Of a stretch of DNA of 64,000 nucleotides, positions 1 to 11,237 are shown in pieces. The notes beneath the pieces are model-generated. The model saw only the letters and a list, made by a program, of their open reading frames with translations, did not search any database and was not told where the DNA came from. Made by a program: the position numbers and the translations under genes. Every line of letters starts with the position of its first letter. The stretch's first letter is position 1. The stretch is from Limonium bicolor (lineage: Eukaryota; Streptophyta; Magnoliopsida; Caryophyllales; Plumbaginaceae): contig CM041783.1 of NCBI GenBank assembly GCA_023374045.1, positions 92,973,298 to 93,037,297 of the forward strand. Reading direction: 5' to 3'.

Positions 1-1103
1 TCCGACCGTCTTCTCCAATTCTTCCGACGCTATCTATCTACTTCCTTCAGCATATCAGGCGCCTACCGTAAATTCCTCACGCGTCTGTCTGCAATCAATG
101 CCCACTCAATCTGCAATCAATCTCCTTCCACAGTTCTGCCTCCAACGTTCTTCTTCCTCTCCTCTATATAAACACTACTACTTCATCAGAAAAACCTGCG
201 CACGATTGCCCCAAGCTTACTCTCTATAATATTCACGTTCTATCCCAAAATCACACTTCCTCCACAGAAAACTCCATACAGCGGCAGCGAATGCAGAGAG
301 CTATTTCTTTTCTTCAACTGTACTTTGTTTTAATGGCTGTCGTGCTTACGACTTCTGTTTGTATAATTATGTCTGAGTAAAAACCTTAGCTCCCGGGTTG
401 AGAAGTAAGCTTATTTTACTAAACTGTGTTACGTAGACTTTCTAATATAATCTGTTCAAGCAATATTTTGATTCTCCTCCTTATTACGCTTTAATATTTA
501 GGCCATTTATTAAGTGATATTTGTAGTTTCTTGTCAAAATGCAGTGCTGAGACAAGATTCTAGACAAGAGAAGTCAAAACAGGTCAACGACTAGAAGTGA
601 GTTTTCACCTATAGGTTAACCAGTCTCCAATAGGAATTATTAATAATGCGATTAACTTATTAATGACTTGAACAAGGAATTGCGCTTGTTGTTTAAATTA
701 ATCAGGGTTTATTAGACAGGGAACGGTCAATAAACTAATTAAAATTCTTGAGTTTATTGCTAAAGTGGGGAAGTCTACAATAATATAATTGAGTAAAATA
801 GGTGAGCGGAACAACCCGGGATGCTTCTTTAAAAACAAAAGAGTTCTATAACTGCTAATATTGATCTGTTTTAATTAATTGTTCTTTTTACGGTTTTGTC
901 TACATTAAGTTCTAAATCACAATTTCTCTAAAAAAAATGATAAGTTTCTGTTCAGTGGTCTAATAAGAATTCTCAGTTAAATTTCACTTCCAGTTAAACC
1001 ACAGCAAGGTCCCCAAGAGTTCGACACCCCACAATTCCACTATCCCGCAAAACGATTAGGTACACTGCCTAAGTGGAAGAAGTAGTCACATATTTCTCCA
1101 ACA
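1..1103 (+). repeat. Athila-like LTR, 3' portion (cut by window start)
   Basis: This stretch has no long ORF. It looks like the end of U3 plus R and U5 of an LTR: a TATA box at 165-172, then a pyrimidine-rich leader, then a long AT-rich region ending near 1103 in CCAACA. Its order (TATA, leader, a phrase around ATGTCTGAGTAA near 370, then a terminal 'cgacacccc...' region near 1020) parallels the better supported Athila-like LTR at 49232-51094, although the two are not close copies. To its right a family A LTR starts abruptly ~1.37 kb into its consensus, so this element may be inserted in that LTR. The lineage is inferred from architecture only; another LTR family is possible. Confidence 0.42.
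165..172 (+). promoter_or_regulatory. TATA box of the left-edge LTR
   Basis: TATATAAA is followed by a CT-rich leader, as expected for an LTR promoter. Its location inside an LTR-like stretch is the main support. Confidence 0.45.
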
Positions 1104-2423
1104 ATACATTGAGTAATGGGTTATGTAACCTAAGAAAAAGAACTTAAACAATCTTGTGAACTTGCAACTAAGGAGCCAATGGGAATGAGTTAGTAATATA
1201 AGTCTAAGATGGATTTTAAGAGCATTATAACTACTATGAGATTGATGGGTGTATTTGCAGGTTGAAAGCTTTTATATGTGGGAAATTCAGTGTTTATGTT
1301 TAAGTTATTTAAGAGCCTAAGAGCCATGTCATTTAAGAGCCTTAGTGCTATGTAATTTAAGATTGTTGCGTTATATTGAGTTTGTTGTGAATGAGTTGGT
1401 TTGGGTGATAAAATATGATGAGAAAGAACTTGATGTGTGTGGGATGGTTAAATGAGGAAAACAGTGCATTTGGGCATGATAAATACTAGAGAAGTTATGG
1501 CGAAATTTGAGTAGGAAAAGAAGTGTTTAAGTGGTGGTTGTGAATTGATATTACCTAGGGTTTACTAGGAGACCTAAAAAGGGATTTGAGTGGAAATGAG
1601 TTAACTAACTAGTTCTTGAGGTTTAGAATGACCTAGAGTGGTCTATGAGGAAATTAGAGTTTAGATGGGTGTATGGAACACACCAAGTCATGGTAAGAGG
1701 AATGGTGAGACTTGTGCAAAATTTGGAGGAGAGGGGTATAATGCTTTAAGGTGAATAAGGTATGAACTAGGGAATATATCAATGAAAGTTTTGGGAGACT
1801 TGTGTAAGTAGTGATGATGCTAGTAGTGGAACAATAAGGTTTTAGTTTAGATGGTAATGAGTGGACTTAGGTGATGGGAGTGAAGATTGAAGGAGAATGT
1901 TGTCGATTGTCGAGGAAATTGACTAGGAATGTATAAGAGTGTAAGATCATGAGAATGGTGAGTAAATTGAGTAAAAGAGATGTGGGTGTCTAAAGAAGAA
2001 CAAGGTTAAGGTGCTAAGAGGATGGGAAGAAATGTTTAGGTGTGTCCAAGAGTGTAGTAATGATGAGTAACAAGTGGAAAAGAGAGGAATTTGTGCATGG
2101 ATATGCAAGGTGACTTGAGGAAGTTTTGGTAAATGAACTGAAGATGGAAAATAATGTTTGTGAAGTGCTCAAACTGTTAAGGAGGGAACACTTGGGTTGG
2201 TTGAAGTTTTGGTAAGGTTACAAGTTGGAAATGTAAGGAATTATATGATAAGTGTTAGGAGTGTTTGTAAGAATTTAGTAAATGTTTAAGAAGATCTTTG
2301 GAAGTTGTTTTGGAGAGTTTGGTGGAAGTTCTAAGGTGAGTTTAAGTGCCTAGATGGTATTAGGACACATGGGGGAACTTGTGTTGAAGTTTGGAGTCAA
2401 ATGGGAATTTAAAACAAGGTTCT

Positions 2424-2770
2424 AGAGCCGACCGACCTTAGGGGCCGGACCGCAATCGGTCGAGCTCAGTTTACACTACCGGAAAGAGTTTCTGGAATCG
2501 ACCGAACTTGGGGACCGGAATTACAAGTTCGGTCGGGCTTGTATTTTGTGTACGAATTGAGTCTCTGGAATCGACCGAACTTGGGACCGAACTTGGGACC
2601 GAACTTGGCAAGTTCGGTCGGGCTTAAATATCCCACGGGGAAACTCTCGGGATTGGACCGACCTTAGGGACCGGACTTGCAAGGTCGGTCGGGGTGAAAT
2701 TTTTAAACGGTAATGAGTTCTGGAATGGACCGACCTTGGGTAAGGTCGGTCGGTAAGGTCGGTCGAGCCT
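2424..2770 (+). repeat. GC-rich hairpin cluster in family A LTR-1
   Basis: About five imperfect units carry inverted arms of the type GACCGAACTTG / CAAGTTCGGTC or GACCGACC / GGTCGGTC, spaced at ~70 bp. Equivalent clusters lie in the other family A LTRs (about 12198-12450, 21871-22135, 29354-29690). The arms stand out from the AT-rich surroundings. Confidence 0.75.
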
Positions 2771-4037
2771 TAAGCTGTAAAAAAAAAAGAAACCCTAAGG
2801 AAGTTTAATGGTATTAATGGTACCCCATTAAGAGGGCATTGATGATTAGATGTATAAAGACCTAAGGGATTAAGTTAAGTACAAACTTAAAAGTTTAAAG
2901 TTAAGTTGTAAGATTAAATTGTAAAACTTAAGAGATGTTAGGTGGGGATCATTATGGGTTAAGTAAGTTAAATAAGTTTAATTAAGTTAAGTGATTAACA
3001 ACCTAAAACTGAATGAATGTTTTAGGGCTTGAGTATTTGGACTCCGAAGAGAGTAAGTAACCGAACGACCCACGGTGAACGATACAGTTCTTCTTGTGAC
3101 CTGCTTGCTAACGAGGTGTCCCTCGGCTTGTGTGCTATTTGTTTTTGTGTGCTCACTAAACAAGATAAAGCATGCAACCGGAATTTATGTTTATTGTATT
3201 GTTGTATGATGTTTGAAAACTAACACAACTTACTGTGAGAACTTACTAACCAACGTTTAGTAAGGAATTGAGTGAGACTAAGGAACACTCCCTAATATTA
3301 GTTTGTTAAGAACCGAAAGAGGTTAACCAACAAACATGGTCTTAAGACCTTTACTAACTGGTACTTGGGGGGAGTGAGGAACCCGGGACTGACTCCGGTC
3401 ATGCATGCTAAGGAAATGGGGTCGGTATCTATAGTAGATCCGACTTCCGCTTAAGGACTAGTCTTCGGACTAGTAGCCTAGGGTCGGTTGGCCGGCTCAG
3501 CTACATTGGACATCCAGTCCAAGGTAGGTGGCTTTAAGATGGCGTGGGGGGATCTAGCCTACATCCCCAACAATTTAAGAATGTTGTTTATTGCTGGTAA
3601 GTGTCCTGCTGCTGGCTAGGGTTAACCAAGCCCTACGAAAATAAACAACGGACTAAGGGTTAACCTGTTCCCAATGAGAGAATGGTTGGCATATATAAGA
3701 TAAGGTTGAGATAAGTTGCAACCATTCCTATTAAAAGGATGGTTTGCATTATAAAACTAGGATAAGCTACATCCATTCCTTTTTAAAGGATGGTTGTTTC
3801 TAAGGCTAAGGTAAGACTAAGATTGAGGTAAGATAAGGATGGACTAAGATTAGGAGGAAACATAACTTAAGGAGTTAAATAATTAACTCTCTAATTAAGG
3901 AACGCATTTAAGTCGTTCATTATGTTTGATTTTTGATTGTTCATATTTGGGTTTGTGTTTACTGCACCTTCTATTATGTTGTGCATCTAATCAACCTCCA
4001 TCCTATCGACAATTAGTCGTCGTAGCCACGTTAGCTT

Positions 4038-4087
4038 GGGGGCCATGAGAGGATCGTACCAGCATTCGTGCTGACCCCCTTTGGGGG
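4038..4087 (+). promoter_or_regulatory. Conserved G5 / C5 / G5 alternative hairpin in U5
   Basis: A GGGGG run (4038-4042), a small AGCA-ttcg-TGCT hairpin, CCCCC (4075-4079), TTT and a second GGGGG (4083-4087) follow one another and end in a T-rich tract. The C run can pair with either G run, giving two mutually exclusive folds. The block is essentially unchanged in all four family A LTRs (13893-13943, 23605-23654, 30906-30955). Its role is unknown. Confidence 0.6.
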
Positions 4088-4410
4088 CTTTTTTACTACA
4101 CAGGTGAGCGTCAGGAGGCGGCTGTCGCGAGAGTAAGAAGGGGGACAAGCGTTACGGGTTAAGTGTGGCCTACGAGATGTGCATGTACACTCGTATGGCA
4201 ATTTGAGTTAGTAAGATGTATAGGATGTGAGGGGATTGTAAGAAGGATATATGTATTGTTTAAGGTTGTTATGAACTAATGTTCGGTATATTCTGTAGTC
4301 AGACCGTGGCAAGGTCCTGGAGTGTAATGAATTCCGCTGTGACATGTATATATATATATGCTGTTTAGTTGCGAGACCACATTTGGATTGAGTTGGGGTG
4401 TTACAAAAAG

Positions 4411-4422
4411 TGGTATCAGAGC
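4411..4422 (+). promoter_or_regulatory. Primer binding site, tRNA-iMet type (family A copy 1)
   Basis: TGGTATCAGAGC begins five bases after the LTR terminus TGTTACA. It is the standard plant retrotransposon primer site complementary to the 3' end of initiator tRNA-Met. It fixes the LTR border and shows plus-strand orientation. Confidence 0.92.
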
Positions 4423-5354
4423 GTAGTTACACTCTGAAGGCTAGAATTACCGAACTTAGGAGAATACTGAGGTTGAGGTTGAGTTATGGGTTAAGGGTTG
4501 AGTGATAGAGTGAGAGGTGCGTTAGTTAGGACTTCCCGGTATTTACTGGATATCCCTAGTACCTAGACCCGCCCTGCACATCCCTAACCCTGAATGTGGA
4601 ACAAACGCCAGAGAGAAGAAAGCCTTCTCTTACTCGGGGAAACCCGATCTGGTAGTTAGTTAACAGTGAGCAATACGAGAAACATCTTGTTAAACAACAA
4701 TTTATGAGAACTTGAACGTTTTAACTGGGGCGCATCGGTGAAACAGGCGCTACCAAGGGAATTCTACCAGTAAAGGAACGGAAATTACCGGCAACATGGG
4801 TCGACATGCTATGCAGTCGAAATAACCCGCCATACCAAAGGTAAGAAAAGCACTACAAGTGCAATGGATAAGGAAAGATAAGCGACATGAGAACCGGACA
4901 GTGGTCCGAATGAGCATAACAGTGGGATAATACCAAGCATGAAAGTTATGATTACTGGAGGGACTAGTTAGAAACGGGGACTCCAAACCCCATACAATGG
5001 GAAAGGTTACAACCTGGCCGACATAACTCGGACGACGGTAGAAACACATACAAATTGTATACCAGAATAGAACTACGATGTAGTGCCTAAAGGAGAATCA
5101 TTACTTAATAACCACGACAAATGTGTGGAAATGAGAGTGAGGATTAAGACATAAGATAATAATTAGGGGTTCCCTCAGAAAGAGGAACGCCCTGATAAGT
5201 GACGGTGCTGTCAAACCAACTAGGAAACTACTGGATGGCTAGTTAACCAAAACGGAAGAACGTCGAAGGAGTCCCGAGGACTGCCAAAGATATGTAAACT
5301 AGGTGGAAGTACCACTACCGACGCACACGGTACCGGAATCTCATCTTGCATGGC

Positions 5355-5374
5355 GCACTTGCCATAGCAAGTGC
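5355..5374 (+). other. 5' hairpin with invariant GCACTTGC stem (family A copy 1)
   Basis: GCACTTGC and GCAAGTGC form a perfect 8-bp stem with a CATA loop, about 950 bases after the primer site. The same stem with other loops occurs at 14992-15011 in internal 2 and twice in family B (59061-59080, 59117-59136). Confidence 0.7.
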
Positions 5375-5486
5375 TACCACGATTAAGCTACATGGAGAAC
5401 CGCCATGGCGAGACAACAGAACGCTACAGTTGTAGTACACACTAATACCGGATTATAAATCTATAAGAACTGGAGAAAGAGACCTT

Positions 5487-5510
5487 GGAAGGGCCTGACG
5501 GCCTAACCAT
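5487..5510 (+). other. GGCC stem-loop downstream of the 5' hairpin (family A copy 1)
   Basis: GGAAG is followed by a GGCC / GGCC four-base stem and then ACCAT. Internal 2 has the same at 15123-15146. In family B (59290-59313) the stem reads GACC / GGTC, which keeps pairing through a double change. Confidence 0.5.
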
Positions 5511-7018
5511 GATGAAGTGAGTGGATACACCAGTCAGCAGGGAACTGACCTTGGACAAAATACTAGATGATATAAATATCAACAACGGTACAATCTACGA
5601 CAACAACAACAACCGACAGTGCGGTAAGAACATCAAACCTAAACCCTGAGAGGAAAACATAAGAGATCGCTCAATAATCCGAGCAAAAACACTATGTAAG
5701 TAACAACATACATGGAATGTATCAAGAGATACAATGAAGGCAGTCGACAGAACGACTTCCAACAGGAACGGGAAAGAACTCCCGAGATGACCATTAAGAA
5801 TACCAATTACAACAATCTTCGTTGAATATGTTAGTAAACCCCGGAAGCAGGGACAGAGGAAGTAAGCTTAAGTTATAACCTACTAAGGGTCAAGGACATA
5901 CAATCCCGACAGAGGGAAGCTCAGAGGACTACCCCCACAGAGCGGGCATAGTCGAGCCGAACAACTGATGAATGACAGCTAATACTGTTTGCCTAACTCA
6001 TTAACACCCAAGTGTGAACAATCATCAACGGGTGGCGTAGTCAACGGAAGTTGAACGAAGCGTTGAGATGGAAGTATAAGATGACAGGATGATAACCAAC
6101 TTGGACACCGTAAGGCAAACGCCTAATACGAACCTAGCCTTGATCGCTAAAAGACATAAATCTTGTAAAATGACAGTATTTTTGAGGACACTAAATAACC
6201 TCAGATCGCCTGAATAAACTTCCATAGCTGGAAGGCAGGACGCAGCAACTTACCATGAGACCCGATACTACGTTTAGTATGTAACCTAACGGTGGTTAGT
6301 GTTCAAAGAACCAGAATCTTATAAGGATGACCTACAGATGAGTAAGAGTACAAGTAATGGACTGAAGCATTAAGCACTAAGAGCCTACGAGCCAAGGATG
6401 TTAACCACATCAGAGCCCGAGGCACAGTAAGTTGTAAGAGAGCTTAATTAAGCCACGAAGGAACTACAATTCGTAGATGTAAACGCTTACAAACCTATGA
6501 TTTAGATTGTGTAAGAATTGCCAGGAAAAGGCACCAATGAGAATAATCAGATAGTACATTGGCATGGGCGGAGAACGAACCATGCCTTTTAGGGTGGGGA
6601 TACCTCTCCTTGTTGTGAGGCCAAGAGTGGGAATAAACCCCTCAGAAAGGACTTTCACTTATTAGAGAAATAATACATTTTGTTAGAGAATGGGAAATGT
6701 GAACCTTGAGATTACCTTGGAACATACCAGATACACTTGAGTAATAAGGAAGGCTGCAGAGACAGACCTCATATCCAACACCAGGATTTAAGAATCAGTA
6801 ATCGTCAGAGATAAACATCGTGAGTGCACATTATGGCACGTCAGGTGACCAATGCTCAGAGGAGCTTGTAATTAAACGGATGACTTCCTTAGTAACCGGT
6901 TAAATTACAAGGTAAACAACATCATAAGGATGAAAGAATGCGAGAGAAATTAACCTACTTATGAACCTGAGATTGAAGTAAAACACCTTCATGTTTAGAG
7001 ACAACCATTTTACAGCAC

Positions 7019-8592
7019 GTATATGTAACGACCCCAAAACCGGCCTAGGAGTTAGGGCCGTTACACGCCCCGAGTCTACTACCTAACGTCGCAAGGCTCT
7101 AAGCAAACGAATCCCAAAACCGAATAAGAAACTTGCTAACACAACAGAAGGACACACATAAGGTCCTATGGATCCGAGGATCCCACAACAGAAGCCGTAG
7201 AGACAGCTAACAGACCCGTCGGTCAAATAACATCCCAAGGGAGACCCTAAGGAGTATAAACAGAAGGAATTCCTGCGCAGCATGCTACGGGACAGCCCGA
7301 CCCGACTATCCAAGGCTTAGAAGCAAAGTAACTAGGTCCCAAAACCAAAAGCTCACAAAACAGATCTTAAGCGCATAAAAATGCATATAAACAGCCTAAG
7401 AAGCTTGTACACAAATAGGGGAAACCAACCCCGCAAACGGAACGCAAAACGGAGCTAAAACCGAGAAGTTATGCTCAAAACAGTGGCATGTCCGAACTTG
7501 CGTCCGACCTTGCAAGTTCGGACAGAGGCCGAGAATCAGAGGTCGCGGAGATACAAATGTCCGAACTTACGTCCGAACATCGAAGTTCGGACGTAAGTCG
7601 AGAGTTAAAAGCCAGAATCATCATAGTGTCCGAACTTGCGTCCGACCTTGCAAGTTCGGACACACGTCGAAACTTTTACAAAATCCATCCTAGCGTCAGG
7701 TCCGAACTTTGAAGTTCGGACCGATGTTCGGACACTTCAAAACCTTCAAAAACAAAACGCCCCGATGCACTGTCCGAACTTCCAAGTTCGGACAGATGTT
7801 CGGACAGCGCGAAACTGACGAAAACCAGAGCGAACAAACGCGCAGAAATCCAACCAAAATCAATACCAAACTCACCCAAATCCACGGAATGGTAAATCAG
7901 TACCCTCGGGGGTTTAGCCACGCGATTAACAACACAAAACCGAAGCAAAACACCCAATCAAAACACAATTGCAAGACAGAAAGGTTAGAACGAAACAGTC
8001 CCCGAGGGTGAGTAAACAACCCCGATTCCATCCCCCACTTACATCAATTCGCAGAGGAGATTACACCGGTCTGCAACAGCGAACAATCCCGACAACGCAG
8101 CGATCCCCAAACAGCAAAACAACCACTGAATTCGCAAAGAACGAGCACCAACAATCAGAACACGTTCTTCCCAAAAACTGAGACAACTAATACCAAAAGC
8201 TCACCCGACCAACCTGAATTCGCAGAAAACGAAACCCGAACTATAGCAGAAGAGAACGACGCAGAAATCTGGAAGAAGCAGCAACAATCCACACCAGAAT
8301 TCACCAAGCATACACAGAGGAGAAGAGAGGAAGAACGCAGAAACTGTCGAGAGAGAGAGCGCTCCTCAAAATAGATCGTGAATTGGAAATGCAAAAATAA
8401 GAGACTTAACTTCCTTAATTAAGCCTTACCAAATAAAAGAGAGGGGAAAGACCTCCTTGCCCTCATCCTTTAATCAATTGCCTCCGACGTCCCAATTACT
8501 AAACACGGCACCACATAACATAATTAATATCACAAACCAGAATGTTATGTAACGAAATCTGAAAAACGAAAAATACGGAGTATTACAGTATA
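7019..8592 (-). mobile_element. Solo LTR with GTATA target-site duplication
   Basis: An LTR of 1564 bp (7024-8587) is flanked by GTATA at 7019-7023 and again at 8588-8592. Its left end reads TGTAACGACCCC and its right end GTATTACA. On the minus strand it starts TGTAATACTCCGTA and ends TTGGGGTCGTTACA, like other plant Ty3/gypsy LTRs ending in GGGGTGTTACA, and a CT-rich leader-like stretch near 8390-8200 fits minus orientation. No primer site or internal sequence follows, so it is a solo LTR left by LTR-LTR recombination. It interrupts family A internal 1, which resumes at 8593 in line with internal 2. The short ORFs inside it are produced by the palindromic repeats. Confidence 0.93.
7488..7806. 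repeat. Five-unit palindromic hairpin array in the solo LTR
   Basis: Five units at ~70-bp spacing (near 7488, 7559, 7627, 7700, 7771) carry GTCCGAACTT / AAGTTCGGAC arms. The second unit has 13-base perfect arms CTTACGTCCGAAC / GTTCGGACGTAAG; the third has 14-base arms starting GTGTCCGAACTTGC. Loops range from 2 to ~10 bases. Because the array is self-complementary, ORFs appear on both strands; none looks like a protein. Confidence 0.85.
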
Positions 8593-10022
8593 ACACTGGA
8601 ATTAGGGAACTCCCAGTGTGTTTACACCAAGAAGGGATTGAATATAAGATAAGATGTTAGAGTAAATGAGTAAGTAGTTGCGCCATCAATGGGCAACATG
8701 GTAAGGGCCAGCTACCACTGTAGTAGTGGTCGTGAGTACAATATTTATATAAGGGGGATTAAGTCATGGTGCGCAATAAAGCGACCATTATGTATAAGCT
8801 GTCAATTATTGACACTGAGGCAACTAGATCTGTGAGCAGAAACCAATATGAGTAAAGAAATAAGATGGCAGACGAACTGTGCATTGATGCCAGTAGTCTG
8901 GACCTGGTTAGGTAAGATTTCACAGGAAGCACACTACCCACTCCTTAAGGAACTGGAAGTGCATTCCTACTAGAACAAAAATGAGAAAGAAGATAAGAGG
9001 CTCTATGGAAAGAGACCTCAGTTACTAAGAGACCGAATCAGTACGGGATACAGAAAGAACTAGAGCATACAATACCCAAGAACACAATAAATAAATTTCC
9101 CTTGATTAAGTTCAAGAAGAACAATAAATGTTATCATGGAACGATGAAGAGGAGATCGACAACAGAATACTTCATAATTAGCAATAGCTAAACGTGTGAC
9201 GAACACTATGAGTTTACTAAAACGAGACGTGGGACGACTGCACCCCACAGGGGCTTGCAGGCCTAACACGCTCATTTATGAGTTAGTTGGGTAAGTAGTA
9301 ATGTACCAGTAAGGTACCCCATGCATGTAGACGAGTGGTGTAAGAAACACGGGAAGTAGTCGACTCCGTACCACGGACAACGACACAAGATCAGACGAGA
9401 GCAGCTACTACCACAAACAGTCAAAGAGAAGAATTCAGATTGAACCAACAACACAAAGGAATCAGAGAACAAATAATTAAGGACTATGAAGTGCGAAGAG
9501 AACGGATTGTTAAGCACAGACATTGGACATGTCTTAAAGTGTTAAGGATAAGACTGTAAACCGCATTAAGCACTAAACAGTAGTTTCAGATTAAGGGTAA
9601 TCCTCAGACCAAAGGTCAGTTGGAGAGAACAATTTAGACATTCGAGAAAACACTAAGAGTATGAACATAAGATCTTCAAGGAGAATGGATAGACAAGTTA
9701 CAACTTATTAAGGCCGTGTATATATAAAGATAACACATGTCCACTGAGAGACCAATATTCCTAAACTGTAAGGAGACAGAAGGATATATAATACTATGAA
9801 CGGTTAGAAAGGCAGTTAAGCCTAAGATTATCAGAGTCACGCAGCGGAAGCTAGCAGATCAGTACCTTTGAGGTTAGACCAAACTAAGTTAAGAATATGG
9901 TATAAGTACCGTTAAAAAAATCCTCCATGCAGAGACTAAGTCATTAGCATAGTTATGACCCTCTGATCGAATTATAAGTGAGATAAACAGCATAGAAGCT
10001 AGAATGCTTGGTAAGAATTAGA

Positions 10023-10092
10023 CATCTTAAACTTATGTTCAAGGATGATATAATGTTGATTACGTGGGCGTAATCCATTTTAAGGGGGGTAG
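10023..10092 (+). promoter_or_regulatory. Hairpin pair plus inner polypurine tract, PPT1 (family A copy 1)
   Basis: A CATCTT...GGATG stem, then GATTACG-TGGG-CGTAATC (10058-10075), then TTTTAAGGGGGGTAG (10078-10092). The same order occurs in internal 2 (PPT1 18132-18146), internal 3 (25460-25474), family B (62016-62030) and the family C fragment (52591-52605). The tract is ~1.2 kb upstream of the true 3' LTR border, so it is a second, inner polypurine tract. Confidence 0.75.
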
Positions 10093-10633
10093 AGTGAAAA
10101 CCGCTTAGCGTATGTTTGTGTACTGAGTACATAAACTACGGTGTGCATAGCACTAAAGAATTTGAGGATATGTTTTACATAAACATTTTGAGATAAATCA
10201 TGGTTATTACACACAGAAGATGTGAATAACATACATATTAAGTACCTATCTCGTTAGCTCCGGTGTGAGTACAAGTTAAGATAATTAAGGAAGAGGATTA
10301 AGGAGACTTAAGAAATAAGGAATATATGAGGTATGAGTCGATATGAGACTATGTGTGAGATAAGAATAAGATAACACTATGGGATACTGTTCGATATGAA
10401 TATAAGGAAGAAGATAGTAATGCTATGAGATATAAGATGGTGAGAATTGGTATGAGACGGTTATAGAACTTAATAGGAATTTAAGTCTTGAGGAAATTAC
10501 TAAGAGATGAATCGGGAATGTTTGATGGACTGAGTCCACACTTTGGAGATGTATTGATTATGATTAGAAGAACTAAAAAGATAGAAAATTGGACATGAGT
10601 GAATTATTTGGATGTTTGAAAATGACATGGGAG

Positions 10634-10756
10634 GTGGAACATGATTTTCTAGGGATCAAGGGAAACCGAACACAAATTGGGGTGGAAGGATAGTTCTACA
10701 CTGATGCTGATCACATCAGGGTTGGATGATTCCTGAAACTCCCTACCAGTGGTCAC
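10634..10756 (+). other. Conserved 3' structured block (family A copy 1)
   Basis: This block is shared by all family A copies and by families B and C. It holds a first stem near 10640-10660, an unpaired-looking core with CACAAATTGGGGTG (starting at 10671), a second stem CTGATG / CATCAG near 10701-10719, and a tail containing GAAACTCCCTACCAGTGG. It lies between the two polypurine tracts. Homologous blocks are at 18671-18797, 26010-26140, 62651-62784 and 51335-51469. No reading frame is conserved through it. Confidence 0.7.
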
Positions 10757-10879
10757 AATTAAATCACCCTAAGGATAGAGGCATTAGGATAAAATGAAAT
10801 TGGAGTTGATTGTATTTTTAATTAGAGGAATTATTCCTCACATGACCTCGTAAAAAGGATTACCTTTTTACTGAGTCTC

Positions 10880-11008
10880 GCCCATGAAGTTGAGGACGCA
10901 CGAGCCTTTGTCTTCGGACCGGTGACATGGGGAGAGCAGAGTGTTTTGTATTCTGGCCCATGGTGATGAGGACGAACGAGCCATTTTCTACGGACCGGTG
11001 ACATGGGA
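10880..11008 (+). repeat. Two tandem ~76-bp hairpin units (family A copy 1)
   Basis: Two copies start at 10880 and 10956. Each opens with GCCCATG and closes with GACATGGG, so each can fold on itself, and each contains GGACCGGTGACATGGG. Internal 2 and internal 3 have the same pair. Family B has three different but similarly placed units (62823-63016). Confidence 0.6.
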
Positions 11009-11237
11009 GAATACGTTGGAAATTATGTGAATGTTTTAATCATCAAAAGGAACAAAGGGAATTTTGAGTGTTGTACACGCTTAAGCGTGTTGTGTGATAT
11101 TTAAGAGTAAGCGTAGGGTGGATCTAATGATTCAATGAGTTTAAGTATACATAAGTATGATCTATCTGATCTATGGAATGAGGTAAGACATGTATTCTAA
11201 TAAGATAAGATGCATGGGAACTTTGGGGACAAAGTTC

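Larger units (their letters stand above)
1104..4405 (+). repeat. Family A LTR-1 (5' truncated)
   Basis: This is an LTR of a Tekay/Del-like Ty3/gypsy family. It matches LTR-3 and LTR-4 along its length but lacks their first ~1.37 kb. It ends in TGTTACA at 4399-4405, followed by AAAAG and a primer binding site. In detail it resembles LTR-4 more than LTR-2 or LTR-3: the hairpin cluster has the same subtype and the ATTCC/GGATG minisatellite has few units (near 3716 and 3767). It has no credible coding sequence; the short ORF at 3029-3223 also occurs, altered, in LTR-4 and is not protein-like. Confidence 0.85.

Noticed and set aside
4083..4094. Bacterial-style terminator (G-rich stem followed by T run)
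   Set aside because: All surrounding sequence is a plant LTR; the feature is reported as an RNA fold, not as an intrinsic terminator.
7475..8394. Several ORFs of 60-100 codons in the solo LTR
   Set aside because: They read through palindromic repeats on both strands (MSELARSDASSD types) and show no domain.
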